From contig WHUZ01000080.1 in NCBI GenBank assembly GCA_015179045.1, positions 186,001 through 250,000 of the forward strand: a DNA stretch of 64,000 bases, in the 5' to 3' direction. Below the pieces are notes generated by a model, which had not been told where the DNA came from, did no database searches, and was given only the letters and a program-made list of their open reading frames with translations. The translations under genes and the position numbers were made by a program. Source of the stretch: Kalaharituber pfeilii (Eukaryota; Ascomycota; Pezizomycetes; Pezizales; Pezizaceae). Positions 10,237-20,920 of the stretch are shown piece by piece; position 1 is the stretch's first letter, and each line of letters opens with the position of its first letter.

Positions 10237-10302
10237 GGTCCCTGTCATAGGCTGGTGGCCTGTATGCGGAGTTACGTGACAAAAAAGAAAAAAAGAAAAA
10301 AG
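10237..10302 (+). mobile_element. Family-B tail-only retroposon, 66 bp
   Basis: GGTCCCTGTCATAGGCTGGT, GGCCTGTATGCGGAGTTACG and TGAC, followed by an A-rich tract with scattered G. The TSD GATATTTGGTAGC lies at 10224-10236 and 10303-10315 (13 of 13). The stem CATAGGCT/GGCCTGTATG is visible. Confidence 0.95.
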
Positions 10303-10719
10303 GATATTTGGTAGCAAGCAGGCCTGTATATACATTCTTGAGTCACTGTCCACTTTACTACCTGTGGTTCCATGTGCCTCTACCGACAATCGACATACAT
10401 CCCGCAATGATGTTGCCTGTCTCGCAATGTCATGGCATAAAAAGTGGTCTGATGCAGCCCTAAGAACTTCAGGAGCAGTGCCACACACAGCGGACAGTGG
10501 GCTTGATTACACAACATTGCCCTGAAACTTTACACACTCGTGCAAACCGCAGTGATGGAAGCTGAGTCCAATGCTTAGGTTAGGCAGAATGAACTCAATG
10601 CCTTTACAATGGAATTGAGAGTGCATTCTCATTCGGTCCTGATGCATCCATGGTACTTGGCAACCATCTCTTATGCTGGGCAACTGGGTTGAAGCACGAA
10701 CAGAATTGTCTCAGCTGGA

Positions 10720-11240
10720 GCCCCTTCTATTGCTTCTCCACCTCCGCCTTTCTACCTGCTGCTACCAACCTTCTGTCGCCAACTTCTCCCTCGCTCACCG
10801 CTTTTTCTCCCTGGCTCTCCTGTTGCTTCCGCCCATAATCACGATGTCTCTCTCACCCCCGCCTCTCCCGCTCCCGTCGTTTCCCCCCGCTTCCCCCGCT
10901 TCCCCCGCCTCCCCGCCTCTCCCCTTCACCCCCGTCCCTCCTATCTTCCCTCCTATCGCCTCTGCAACGATCTTTCTAACCGCCTCTCCGACACCCACCT
11001 GACAACCTCTGACAGCTGATGCGATAGTCCTCTCACCGCCCCTCCTCTCCCATCCTTCCACCTCTGCCTAGATGTCCTCAGTCCTTCGTACTTCGGCGAA
11101 TAACAGGATTGCGATGTACGATGAAAGATGAGCCTATGCGATAGTCGACTGGCAAGCGCCTAACTCCACCTATGCCACCTCCGCCGATGCTAGCTTCTCC
11201 TCTCCCCTCGCCTCTTTCCCCGCCTCACCCGAGTACATAC
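10720..11240. other. C/T-rich tract
   Basis: The plus strand is strongly C/T-rich, with runs such as CCCCGCTTCCCCCGCTTCCC. The short Pro/Ser-rich frames it creates on plus and Gly/Glu-rich frames on minus are compositional and show no domain. It may be a decayed LINE ORF1-type proline-rich segment, which is inference. Confidence 0.35.
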
Positions 11241-11757
11241 AATGTGCATTGCTGGCTGAACCTCTTGGACATCTTTATCCGGTGGATTGTAACCGATTTA
11301 GATTCACCAATGTCTGTCAGTGTTCCTTATGATTTTATTCCTTGGAGCAGCGCTAACCATTCGATTGCTAGAGCGATTATATGGATATACCATCAGTTCC
11401 GGGTGATGTCTATTGCACCAGTCAAGATGTCTTTCATATATGCTGAAAAGTGCTTATGACTCCAGTTTCTCCCAATAATGATTTCCAACATCACAGGGCT
11501 AACGTTAGACAATAATCACTGCGAAATAACCATTGAGCTTGGACAAAACCAATATCAGAGTGGCTAAATTTTTGTGGGCTTATCTACAGTGCGGCGATTC
11601 AGAGGCATGATTTCAGCAACCTGAATCATTCACCCGCTTGGAAAATATTCCTGAAGCTGAAAAATATGCAGGCACAGTTGGAACAATCTGCACGGTTGGG
11701 TCATATGAATATAATGTCGTGGCAGTGAGAGAGGATGAGGGGCACACAGTGTGATGG
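11241..11757. other. No gene recognised
   Basis: Short frames only. Nothing with a recognisable domain, RNA gene or repeat boundary. Confidence 0.25.
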
Positions 11758-11790
11758 GGTGGGGGGAGGGGGGAGGGGGGAGGGGGGAAA
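11758..11790 (+). other. G-quadruplex-forming G-run cluster
   Basis: GGGGTGGGGGGAGGGGGGAG, then two further GGGGGG runs spaced by single A or T bases. At least four closely spaced G runs on the plus strand meet the usual G4 pattern. No gene start is recognisable nearby, so a regulatory role cannot be argued. Confidence 0.6.
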
Positions 11791-11829
11791 GCAGCGTCGG
11801 AGGGGGCGTCGGAGGGGTGCGTTTGAGTG

Positions 11830-14234
11830 ATAGGGGAGAGTGAGTTGCTTGTTGTGGCTTGCGGAGGTGGGGTGGGACTGAGAAGTCGTAGTAGGAGGGG
11901 GAGGGGGGTACGATTTAGATTCAAAGTTGGTGGAGGGGGGAGACAATATTCAGCTGCAGGCCAATTAAGAGGCGTCAATTTTGAGGTAACAACAAGCACC
12001 ATGGAGAGGTATCGATTTGAGGTCACGGCTCGAGTGGGAAGAGAGTTATCGGACATCTTAGAAGGAAATAAGATAGACTGTATTATTCCGGCTCTAGCGG
12101 TGATCTCTTGTGTGTTAGAAATTCCAAGCAATGGTCAATCGGGAGTTGAAATAAGAGCGACTCGTTTTTTGACTTTGTGCATAAATTCTAGCAATTTCCA
12201 CATTGCCTTCTCAAGTCACCCTTGACTTCCCTCAGTAACTGGCTGCTTCACTGGTAAATGCAGTCGTTTCACGAGCGGACCAGAGCTTGTGTTGTAGATA
12301 AAAGTAATCCCATGTCCGTATGCAATAGATGTACTCTAAATATGTGTCACCACAACAAGACTCCCGACGCACGCTCTATACCAAAAGTGCCCCCGCGGAA
12401 GAGAATATACCTCAACAACCAAAGCAGATGTTTTTTCTCCCATATTGAAGTAACGCAATTCAAGGACTATTCTTCACATTCCGCATCTTTAATCCTTCAG
12501 AACTGCCTTTTGAGGGAATAGTGGCGATGCAAATTTTCGCACCATGTCTTGGAATACATTTTTGCTAAATATTGAATCTACTTTCTACAGCTGATATAAA
12601 GTTGATAAAACACTGGAATGCTTGAATATGACAATTTAATCTTGTTCAAGAATGGGAAATGCACATTGAGGAAATATCTGAACTAGTGGTGGATTTAGTT
12701 ACAAAATTCATATTCAAATAGAAACATAGCTACATTGACTATATAGAAAAATGTTTAGAGATGGTTTATGGTTGTATGAACTCAGCAGCTAACAACATTA
12801 AGCCAAATTAAGTATTATATACCAAGAACCGTATTTGAGAGGCCTCTAGCAACAATTCTATAGCCATTGTAGAGACATTCTACTTTCCGAAGCATTTCGT
12901 ATGGGCATTCCCTATAAATGCATACCAAGAAATCGAAAAATGTCATTGAAATCATTATTGGATGATGCTAAAATTTTCGAGACAATAGAAGTGGCAGATA
13001 TGACGAAGAACCTTTTATTTATCTCACCCCGAAAAGGGTACCGAACTCTGTTGTGGTTGTTGAGATGTCCGGCAAAGGCTGGCGAATTAGGGGGCGCCAA
13101 GGTACTCACATGCAGCTGCCAAGGTACCGTACCTTGATGTTGTGGTAGCTCAAAGTTAGTACACACACCAGTTAAGGGGGTGCTACATAAACAATGGACC
13201 ATATAATGAGATAACCACTCTTCATCAACTCAGTAGCCCTTCAACTATATTTCCAGCTTGGCAGCTACAGTTTCCTACAAGTTTAATAGTCCCTCCACAA
13301 TCTTGATAGCTTCCCGCAGGGTAGACCACTTCCACCGTCCCAGCTTGAGGCAACGCCTTATTAGTTTTCTACGTCTTGTATTATATTCATTATACAGTGT
13401 ATATTTACATCTTAGCTACAGCGACCTAAAAAAGTTAATATTAGGATAAGTGTATCATGCAATATGCAGATTGAGTCAAGCAAAAAGATCTCTTCTACAA
13501 AATGTGAGCCTACGATAAATGCAGACTCGACCTGTATATTGCAGGAAACACTAATCCCTATACAATTCCCAAGACTTTTTACGGGTCACTGTACAATTGC
13601 GAGAGTCTTTTGAGTAGATTTTGGTGATCGCTTTTTTATTCTTTCCAGATATGATTCTACCGAATTTCGGGTGTGAGAGTTGACAAAAAGGTCGCCAAAC
13701 TTTTGGCCACTAAACCATGTCATATTTTCGAGCTCCATAGCAACCGGTACGTGCTTGGACACTGCACGTGAGTACTGTTCCTTGGCGCTGCATTGCATAA
13801 TTCGCCAGACTTTTTGGCACCGAGTAGAGTACACTGGAAAAATGGGCGTATTACTAGGAATCGTACTCAGTACTCGACATTTTTAATCAGGCTAAACAGG
13901 CAGCTGGCGACTGGGGCTCGCAGCAAATGATCAGTCCCCATGCACCCCCAGGTTTAAGTCCTGATATACATATGATATACGGAGTACTAATATTGCCCTA
14001 CACCCACAGAATTCGGCATGACGCTGCCAGAAGTCGCGCCCTCCAGGGTGTTCTTTTTTTTGCGCTGTAACCGTCTAAAGCCCCCCGGTCTCCACGTGCC
14101 CACCCGCCATTGTGCACCTACTAATTAATCACAAGAAAGATGCTATTGGGATAAAACACTAATGGGCATATAAAAAGTGTAAATTGCCAGACCAAAAAAA
14201 ATACATATATACACCGAAAGCACATGTTAGTAGT
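11830..14234. other. No convincing gene
   Basis: A 132-codon plus frame at 11827-12225 is the longest, but its first half is read from the G-rich tract and it has no known motif. The remainder is AT-rich with short frames. Nothing here is supported as a gene. Confidence 0.25.
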
Positions 14235-14279
14235 GTTTTTTATATATTATTGATGTGCCGCCCTATGGGCTATGGCGAT
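14235..14279 (-). mobile_element. Family-A tail-only retroposon, 45 bp
   Basis: GTTTTTTATATATTATTGAT, GTGCCGCCCTATGGGCTATG and GCGAT. It is flanked by ATGTTAGTAGT at 14224-14234 and 14280-14290. The tail is short and AT-mixed. The outer stem has decayed on one side (ACATC where GCGAT is expected). Confidence 0.92.
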
Positions 14280-14629
14280 ATGTTAGTAGTCGGCTTATCG
14301 CCAAGAAGGATTAATTGGAGTTACCCTTGCTATACCAGATCGCTGAAGTCCCGCATTTTTCGCCTGGAATAGCAAGGGAGATTTGTGTGGGGAACAGTTG
14401 TCGCAGGCAGAGGCCATCCGGTATAGCAAAGGTAGACTTACGAGTAATGATATGAAAAAAAAAAAATAAAAAAATGGCGGGAGTGACTGCTGACGTGGGT
14501 GGAGATGCCGCTATTTCTGGTGGGGGGGGTGCGTTTGAGAGGCGACGGAGCGAGTTGGGGATGGACCGGTTCAAGAGGTCTATATTTAAAGTTCCGAACT
14601 GACCCCTGCCTTTGCTGGAATGGAACGCT

Positions 14630-14700
14630 TTATTTGATTTTATTTTCTTTGGGGGGAGTCACATAACCCCGCATACAGGCTACCGGCCTATGGCGGGGAC
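14630..14700 (-). mobile_element. Family-B tail-only retroposon, 71 bp
   Basis: A degraded T tract, then TCACATAACCCCGCATACAG, GCTACCGGCCTATGGCGGGG and AC. The TSD is AATGGAACGCT at 14619-14629 and 14701-14711. The interrupted T tract suggests an older insertion than the copies with homopolymer tails. Confidence 0.93.
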
Positions 14701-15020
14701 AATGGAACGCTGTTGTCGCTAGTGATGGAAGTAACAACAAGTACGTATAGCTCCTCTAGTACAGAAGAGGGTTGCAGATTCCTTGGGAGTTAGCAATGAT
14801 CAGTCGGGACTTAGAACTGGCGCAACTCATTCTCCATCTTTTGCATATACTATAGCACATCCATTTTACTGCTTCAATGTGTCCCCAGCTATCTTTTCTT
14901 AGAGAAAAATAATTCAATCCTTATATCCATCTCTAAGTACTTATATGCCACGATAAAGAGATATGTGACATCAGTATCATACGTTGCTACTGAACTCTAT
15001 CCACCAATTACTCGGTTGGG

Positions 15021-15090
15021 GTCCTGCCATGGCGAACAGCTGCACGCGGGGTCATGTGAAATTAAAAAAACAAAACAAAAAAAAAAACAA
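15021..15090 (+). mobile_element. Family-B tail-only retroposon, 70 bp
   Basis: GTCCTGCCATGGCGAACAGC, TGCACGCGGGGTCATGTGAA and ATT, followed by an A-rich tract. The TSD is ACTCGGTTGGG at 15010-15020 and 15091-15101. It belongs to the GAACAGCTGCA loop subtype, also seen at 33805-33865. Confidence 0.95.
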
Positions 15091-15101
15091 ACTCGGTTGG
15101 G

Positions 15102-15870
15102 TACATAACCCAGGTTGAAATGTCCCTAAGTGAAGGTCACTGCCTCTATCTGTCTAGTTGCAAACGGCAAAATGCTTGTTTTGTTGCATCTATCTTACAG
15201 GTGTCAACTCGACTTCTGTAAAAAGCCCATTCGTAACATTTGCCGTGCGTCATACAGTACCTACACTTGCAGTTCTGCCAAGCTAACTAGAGGAGGGGTA
15301 CAAAGGATGAAATTCCAGGGATCCCGAATAGCTGAGAGCCCGCATTTGACACTAGCGAATCGGAAGTAACCTTTCAATGACTGTTTATGAAACCAATTTG
15401 AACTATGTAAAATGGTCATGCTGTTAAGGCTGCGTAAGGTGAGGACTGGCACCATGCAGAAAGTCTTTTGTGAAAGCGGTAGGTTACTACAAAATTATTT
15501 AAGCTGAATGTCAGTACTATTCACGCCCTGGCCACTTTTGTGCGAATTCAGCTATCTTTAGCATGTGATTCCTCACCGGGATTTAAATGGATAATAGTAA
15601 TACCATTTTAACACGTCCGTACTATCTTATGTGCACATGAGCTTCACACTGGTGTATGTGTGTCTTGATATACTTGTGGTCTCACTTGCTGGAATCGAAT
15701 CTCAAATTTGAACTCTGGCTCTCGGAGTAAAGGGCTGCTGCTGATGATTTTGACTGTAGCGGCACAATCCATTCTCAGCATAAGTCCGATGTGCCGCGTA
15801 ATATGCGGCACTTTGCAGATCTTAACCCTGTGAAGTGGGGTTGCCATGTGTAACCAACTTTCCTGCAAGC
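15102..15870. other. Region upstream of the ANK-HET gene, no gene seen
   Basis: No frame with a recognisable product. It probably includes the promoter of the plus-strand gene starting at 16029, but no specific promoter element is evident. Confidence 0.25.
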
Positions 15871-15925
15871 TTTTTTTTTTTCCTTGTCGTCACATAACCC
15901 CCACATGCTGCCAGCTCTGGCAGGG
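15871..15925 (-). mobile_element. Family-B tail retroposon in the 5' leader of the ANK-HET gene
   Basis: A T-tract, CCTTGTCG, TCACATAACCCCCACATGCT, then GCCAGCTCTGGCAGGG. The related pseudogene leader at 23947-24006 aligns with 15961-16028 and lacks this insert, so it lies just upstream of the conserved leader. No clear TSD was found. It extends the open frame upstream to 15846, and I do not regard that extension as coding. Confidence 0.65.
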
Positions 15926-16028
15926 AGACTCCAAGGGCCTTTATGCACCTCGCTTCCAACTTGATCTGCCGTTATCCAGCCTCCAATCGACCAAAATAAC
16001 GTTAAATCGAGGAACCGAATTCAACACT

Positions 16029-19000
16029 ATGGCGAGTAGTCCTGAAAGGGAGCTGGTGTTCGCTGCATCTCGAGGGGATTGGAAGGCTGTGTTGATGCTG
16101 CTAGGTCATGGGGATATCGATAACAATGCTACACATCCTTTTTCAGGGACTCGCTTGGCGTGGCCCGCTATCTTGGTGGGGGCTGCATTTCGGGGACATG
16201 AGGAAGTTGTGTCGCTGCTGCTAGACCCAAGAGCAAATATCAGCATTGGGAGTGTTTATTACGGAACTGCCTTGGAAGCCGCTGCAAGGAAGGGACATGA
16301 GAAGGTTGTGTCGCTGCTGCTAGATCGAGGAGCCGACATCAACGTTGCGTGCGGTGAATATGGAACTGCCTTAGGGGCAGCTGCATATGCGGGACATGCG
16401 AAAGTTGTATCGTTGCTTCTGGATCGAGGAGCCGACATCAACGTTGCATGTGGTGAATATGGAACTGCCTTAGGAGCGGCTGCATATGCGGGACATGAGA
16501 AGGTTGTATCACTACTGGTGGATCGAGGGGCAACAATCTACATTGTGGGTGGTAAATTCGTTGCGTCGCTGGGAGTGGATATCAACATTGTGGGCGGTAA
16601 ATACGGAACTGCATTAGGGGCGGCTGTATATGCGGGACGTGAGAAGGTTGTGCCCCTTCTGTTGGAGCGAGGATCGAATGTCAACATTGTGGGTGGTGAT
16701 TACGCAACTGCCTTAGGGGCAGCTGCATATGCGGGATGTGCGGAAATTTTGTTGCTACTGCTAAACCAAGGGGCAGATATCAACATTGCGGGTCATCATG
16801 GAACCCCCTTGGTGGTGGCTGCACGTGAGGGACATGAGAGCATCGTGGCCCTGCTCCTAGATCGAGGCGCGGATATCAACATCGCGGGGGAGCATGGAAC
16901 TGCCTTGGTGGTGGCTGCACGTATGGGACATGAGAAGATTGTCGCGTTACTCCTAGATTACGGAGCGGATATCAACATCGCGTTGGTGGCAGTGGCACAT
17001 GAGGGATATGAGAAGGCTGTGGGACTACTACTCGATCATGGAGCAGATATCAACATTGCGATGGTGGCGGCTGCAGATGAGGGATATGAGAAGGCTGTGA
17101 CGCTGCTCCTCGACTGTGGAGCAGATACCAATATCGCGATGGCAATAGCTGCACATGAAGGTTATGAGAAGGCTATGGCACTGCTCTTCGATCGCGGAGC
17201 AGATATAAACATTGCAATGGTGGTGGCTACAGATGAGGGTTATGAGAAGGCTGTGACACTGTTCCTCGATCGCGGGGCAGATATCAACATTGCGGTAGTG
17301 GTGGCTGCAGATGAGGGCTATGAGAAGGCTGTGGCACTGCTCCTCGATCGCGGAGCAGATATCAACTTTGTTGGTGAGAACGGAACTGCCTTGGTAGCAG
17401 CTGCACATGAGGGACATGAGGGCGTTGTGGCACTGCTGCTAGACCGAGGTGCAGATATCAACATTGTGGGTGACCATGGACCTGCTCTGGTGGCAGCTGC
17501 ATATGGGGGACATGGGAACGTTGTTGTGCTGCTGCTAGGTCGCGGAGCGGATATCAACATTGCGGGTGAGCACGGAACTGCCTTGGTGGCAGCTGCACGC
17601 AAGGGACATGAGAAGGTTGTGGCACTGCTGTTGGATCGCGGAGCAGATATCAATATTGCGAGCGGGCACGGAACTGCCTTGGTGGCGGCTGCGCGTGAGG
17701 GACATGAGAAGGTTGTGGCACTGCTGCTAGGTCGAGGCGCAGATATCAATGTTGTGGGTTGCGATCACGGAACTGCCTTGGGAGCGGCTGCATACTGGGG
17801 ACATGAGAAGGTTGTGTCAGTGCTGTTAGATCAAGGAGCGGATATTAACATTGCGGGCGGCAAGCATGGGACTGCCCTGCGCGCAGCTATATCTGGCCCA
17901 AGCTCGTCGTATGATGTGGTAGTTATGCTGGAGCGAGCGATGAATCTCCGCAATGTGAGCTGTCGTGATGGAGACGACTATGCAGAAGCTACTAGTGCTG
18001 GTGCCCCTTCCGACGAGCGTCCCGCTTCCGTTACACCTCCATTCCCGATGCCCTATACCGAGTGCAGTACAACTTTCTCCGGCTATCGCAACCAGCAAGC
18101 ACACCGCAACAGGACCTTACCACCGACCACCGCTGACTCACAGTTCCGCCGTATATTCCACATAGGTAATATCCTTACCCCACAGGAGGCCGATGTTCCC
18201 TGCAAGCACCTCAGCGAGGAAATTCTGTTTCACTCCCTTACAGCCCTCATTGGGCTAAGCTCAGACTCAGCTGAAAGGCTTCAAAACTGGATCCGGGAAG
18301 ATATCCGATACTTCATTTCGAGAAATTTCGACTTTGGTTTAGCATATGCAGCTGCCCGTGTTGGATGGAAGCACTTCAATAAACCAGAGTTTGACGTGGT
18401 AGCACAAAGAGCCCTGTGGTTTCAGAAGGCAATGAAACTTGAGAAGGAGCGCAGCAGGGCAATTGACAAGGATAGCACTGGACAGGAACTTATTCACTCA
18501 CCATATTTGGTTATGCCACGGCGCATCTGGGATCTTAAGAGCAACCGCGTAGTGGATTTCACGATGTTGCATTCAGAAGCCCTGTCAATGGCGGTTGATC
18601 TTCCTACCTTTTGGGCTGTCTCTCACAGTTGGACGAGTGACATGGAACCAGTGGAGACGTCCGTTAACCAGTATCTATGGCCAGTTCCACTTCCTAAAGG
18701 AGTTAACCTATATTATAACCTACGGAAGGAGCTACTTGACTTTGGTGCAGAGTATGTCTGGCTCGATGTGCTCTGTCTCCGACAAACGGCCCCTTCTGGG
18801 TATGGTCACTACGCAATTAAGCAGCAGGAGTGGAAAATAGATGTCCCTACCATTGGTAACATATACCGTGCAGCAGCACATGTGGTTCGTTATTTTAATG
18901 GCCTTGGAAGGCTCTTTAGCAAGGATGGCTGGGATGACCATCGCCACTGGTTACGGCGAGCTTGGACATTGCAGGAGATCAGGACCGAGAAGGTGACCTT

Positions 19001-19874
19001 CAACGGAGGAGTATCATACAATGATGGGAATATCATTCTAAATGCCCATGGCAAAGTTGCAGGGCAGGTTGTCACACTGAGAGCTGCCATTCGCCCTGTT
19101 CTCAAGCTCGCCGCAGATGCAGACAGCCGTAGTGGGTGTAAAGTTTACGAACTTGCAAAAGAAATGGCCCATCGTTATGCATCAAACCCTACTGATAAAG
19201 TAGCTGGAATATTCTACCTTCTCCGCACAACACAGCTACCAACATACAATGAGAATCTCAGTGACGAAACTGCTTGGAGACAATGTTTTCATGTCCTGCC
19301 ATTCGAACGAAAAATTGAGATTTTATTCGACTTTCCCTATCGAGGAACAGAACACCAATGGTTCCCAACGTGGAAACAACTGATGGAATGGCCAGATCGT
19401 AATCCAGATTATGACCATTATACAACAAAATGGCCTCAAGGTTGCAGAACCCCAGAGCTGATCCACTTAGGGGTAGACCTAGAAAATAAACCATCGTTAT
19501 TTATCTCTGATATTTGGGCGATCCGTCATGTTCTCCTTCTTCCCAAGCCGAGCAATCATGAATATCAAGTCAAACGAGGGACGCAGCTTCTGGGCTTCTA
19601 TTGTCCCTACCTGTCTCAGGCAGCAATTGAGACGGATCATCGACTTTTCACCCTTGTCACCCTCGAGTTGGAACATACCCACAACTGGGTGGTATGTGAA
19701 GATCTTTATACGCAGCTTGAAAACTCGACGGCTGAAAATGGAGTTGACAGCGTGGTCAAATTAAGAGTTCTAAAGAAAGTTGGCGTCCTCAGGACCGATG
19801 CGATCAGCGGACTGCTAGCAGTGAAAGGAAACCGCGGCCCTACTGTCAAGAAGATACATGCCTTATTTGTGTAG
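16029..19874 (+). CDS. Ankyrin-repeat HET-domain protein
   Basis: Single-exon gene of 1281 codons. The ATG at 16029 (MASSPERELVF) is chosen over an in-frame ATG at 15846 because the upstream part is a retroposon. The pseudogene at 23940-24440 aligns through the leader and has its ATG at the same place. Residues about 15-630 are roughly 19 ankyrin repeats with the recurrent core DRGADINI, unusually alike at DNA level. Residues about 720-1281 form a HET module: PRRIWDLKSNRVVDF, FWAVSHSW, YVWLDVLCLRQ and RAWTLQE are the family signatures. HET domains trigger heterokaryon-incompatibility cell death, with ankyrin repeats as the probable recognition surface. The order here is ANK then HET with no NACHT between, the reverse of the common HET-first layout. 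The near-identical repeats suggest ongoing repeat exchange. Function is inferred from domains. Confidence 0.9.
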   Translation: MASSPERELVFAASRGDWKAVLMLLGHGDIDNNATHPFSGTRLAWPAILVGAAFRGHEEVVSLLLDPRANISIGSVYYGTALEAAARKGHEKVVSLLLDRGADINVACGEYGTALGAAAYAGHAKVVSLLLDRGADINVACGEYGTALGAAAYAGHEKVVSLLVDRGATIYIVGGKFVASLGVDINIVGGKYGTALGAAVYAGREKVVPLLLERGSNVNIVGGDYATALGAAAYAGCAEILLLLLNQGADINIAGHHGTPLVVAAREGHESIVALLLDRGADINIAGEHGTALVVAARMGHEKIVALLLDYGADINIALVAVAHEGYEKAVGLLLDHGADINIAMVAAADEGYEKAVTLLLDCGADTNIAMAIAAHEGYEKAMALLFDRGADINIAMVVATDEGYEKAVTLFLDRGADINIAVVVAADEGYEKAVALLLDRGADINFVGENGTALVAAAHEGHEGVVALLLDRGADINIVGDHGPALVAAAYGGHGNVVVLLLGRGADINIAGEHGTALVAAARKGHEKVVALLLDRGADINIASGHGTALVAAAREGHEKVVALLLGRGADINVVGCDHGTALGAAAYWGHEKVVSVLLDQGADINIAGGKHGTALRAAISGPSSSYDVVVMLERAMNLRNVSCRDGDDYAEATSAGAPSDERPASVTPPFPMPYTECSTTFSGYRNQQAHRNRTLPPTTADSQFRRIFHIGNILTPQEADVPCKHLSEEILFHSLTALIGLSSDSAERLQNWIREDIRYFISRNFDFGLAYAAARVGWKHFNKPEFDVVAQRALWFQKAMKLEKERSRAIDKDSTGQELIHSPYLVMPRRIWDLKSNRVVDFTMLHSEALSMAVDLPTFWAVSHSWTSDMEPVETSVNQYLWPVPLPKGVNLYYNLRKELLDFGAEYVWLDVLCLRQTAPSGYGHYAIKQQEWKIDVPTIGNIYRAAAHVVRYFNGLGRLFSKDGWDDHRHWLRRAWTLQEIRTEKVTFNGGVSYNDGNIILNAHGKVAGQVVTLRAAIRPVLKLAADADSRSGCKVYELAKEMAHRYASNPTDKVAGIFYLLRTTQLPTYNENLSDETAWRQCFHVLPFERKIEILFDFPYRGTEHQWFPTWKQLMEWPDRNPDYDHYTTKWPQGCRTPELIHLGVDLENKPSLFISDIWAIRHVLLLPKPSNHEYQVKRGTQLLGFYCPYLSQAAIETDHRLFTLVTLELEHTHNWVVCEDLYTQLENSTAENGVDSVVKLRVLKKVGVLRTDAISGLLAVKGNRGPTVKKIHALFV
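16979..17368 (+). repeat. Five tandem 78-bp ankyrin-like units lacking the usual loop
   Basis: Within the ankyrin array, five consecutive 26-residue units of the form A-x-VAADEGYEKAVxLLLDxGADINI replace the 32-33-residue units around them. Each lacks the short G-x-x-GTAL segment. They lie at residues about 317-446 of the protein at 16029-19874. The shared HEGYEKA/DEGYEKA core sets them apart from the flanking GHEKVV units. Confidence 0.85.
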
Positions 19875-20170
19875 GGAACTCGTGTTGACGTTCTCAAAAT
19901 TCTGTCAAATATACCGTGTTTTCGATATTATATTATTTCCTGCTTGATTTTCTTGATTTTCTTTCAAGTTGGTGGAATTTTAAAGTTGCCGTTCTCTATA
20001 TACGTAGGAGCTTTTTTCGGGGAGATCGGGTATTCACTCGAGAGACGTGGAAATGCTGGAAAAGTAGTTGTTGAATTATTAACGGAAATGGCGAGGGAAA
20101 CAGAGGTATTGAGATGAGATTATGTTGGCGGCGAAAAGTTGGTTTTCTGGCTGGAATTGTGCTGTTGATG
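19875..20170. other. 3' flank of the ANK-HET gene
   Basis: AT-rich DNA just after the TAG stop, probably containing the 3' UTR and polyadenylation site. No other gene seen. Confidence 0.3.
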
Positions 20171-20214
20171 TTCTTTTTTTTTTTTTTTCATATATATATC
20201 ATTACTCGCGCGCC
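20171..20214 (-). mobile_element. Family-A tail-only retroposon, 44 bp, truncated within the stem
   Basis: A T-tract, CATATATATATCATTACTCG and CGCGCC, flanked by GTTGATG at 20164-20170 and 20215-20221. Only the 3' half of the stem-loop was copied, so this is among the shortest copies in the window. Confidence 0.8.
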
Positions 20215-20221
20215 GTTGATG

Positions 20222-20580
20222 AAATGCGAAATATTGATTCTATTTTTGCCGTCTTCCTCTTTCGATAGTAGCCTTTCTGCTCCAATGCTAGTGCTGTATG
20301 GCAAGTATAAGATCTTAGGTCTTAAATAGCCCACGATATGTTTGTTCTGGTTTCCTCTAGAATTCAGTCCTCCCGGGAGTTGTATGTAGTTCCTGAGAGA
20401 GAGAGAGACAGGCCGCTCGAGAGTCCGGTTTTCCGCCGGGGGAATCAGTATTTTAAATAGCTCTGGAATTAAATACAGGCCAGGTTCTCCGTTAATTGAA
20501 AATGAACTATGTACATATTTTCGGGATGTAAGTATGATGTAAACGAAATACAAGATCCCGTATCAGTGTTCCCATCGCTC
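20222..20580. other. No gene recognised
   Basis: Short frames only and no domain. The retroposon copies on both sides are the only identifiable features. Confidence 0.25.
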
Positions 20581-20647
20581 TTTTTTTTCCTTTTCTTTTT
20601 TTTGTTTTACATCATTACTCGCATGCCGCCGTATGGGCTAAGGTGAG
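20581..20647 (-). mobile_element. Family-A tail retroposon at the edge of the LINE nest
   Basis: T-rich tract, CATCATTACTCGCATGCCGC, then CGTATGGGCTAAGGTGAG. Its sense 5' end is shared with the left TSD (GAGGCTAAATTATT) of the next LINE, so the LINE landed at its edge. Its own TSD is not visible. Confidence 0.75.
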
Positions 20648-20920
20648 GCTAAATTATTGTGGCGACACACGATAGGCAAAGCGGAAGGACCAGAATGCAC
20701 ATGGTGCGGAGAGGAGGAGGAGACGACGACGCACATTTGGGAAAGGTGCCGGGCGTGGAGAAGCGAATGGCCCGGGGGACGAGATGCAGTCATTAGCCCC
20801 CCGAAAGGCAGAGAAGGGGAAGGAGACCGACTGACGGCGCCGATGGATTGGGCGGAACGTTAAGGGCACGGGGTTTATATCATCTGTTGTAATCTCTTAT
20901 CTCAAACGTACCTGGAACAT

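Noticed and set aside
15846..16028. Extended N-terminus of the ANK-HET protein
   Set aside because: The extra 61 codons are read through a family-B retroposon, and the pseudogene paralogue has its ATG at the position equivalent to 16029.
17028..17749. Minus-strand ORFs within the ankyrin array
   Set aside because: Shadows of the repetitive plus-strand ankyrin codons.
20581..20870. Twin-primed (5'-inverted) LINE insertion
   Set aside because: The inverted piece is the 3' tail with its own T-tract, not the 5' part, and TSD evidence shows that the following LINE is a separate insertion.
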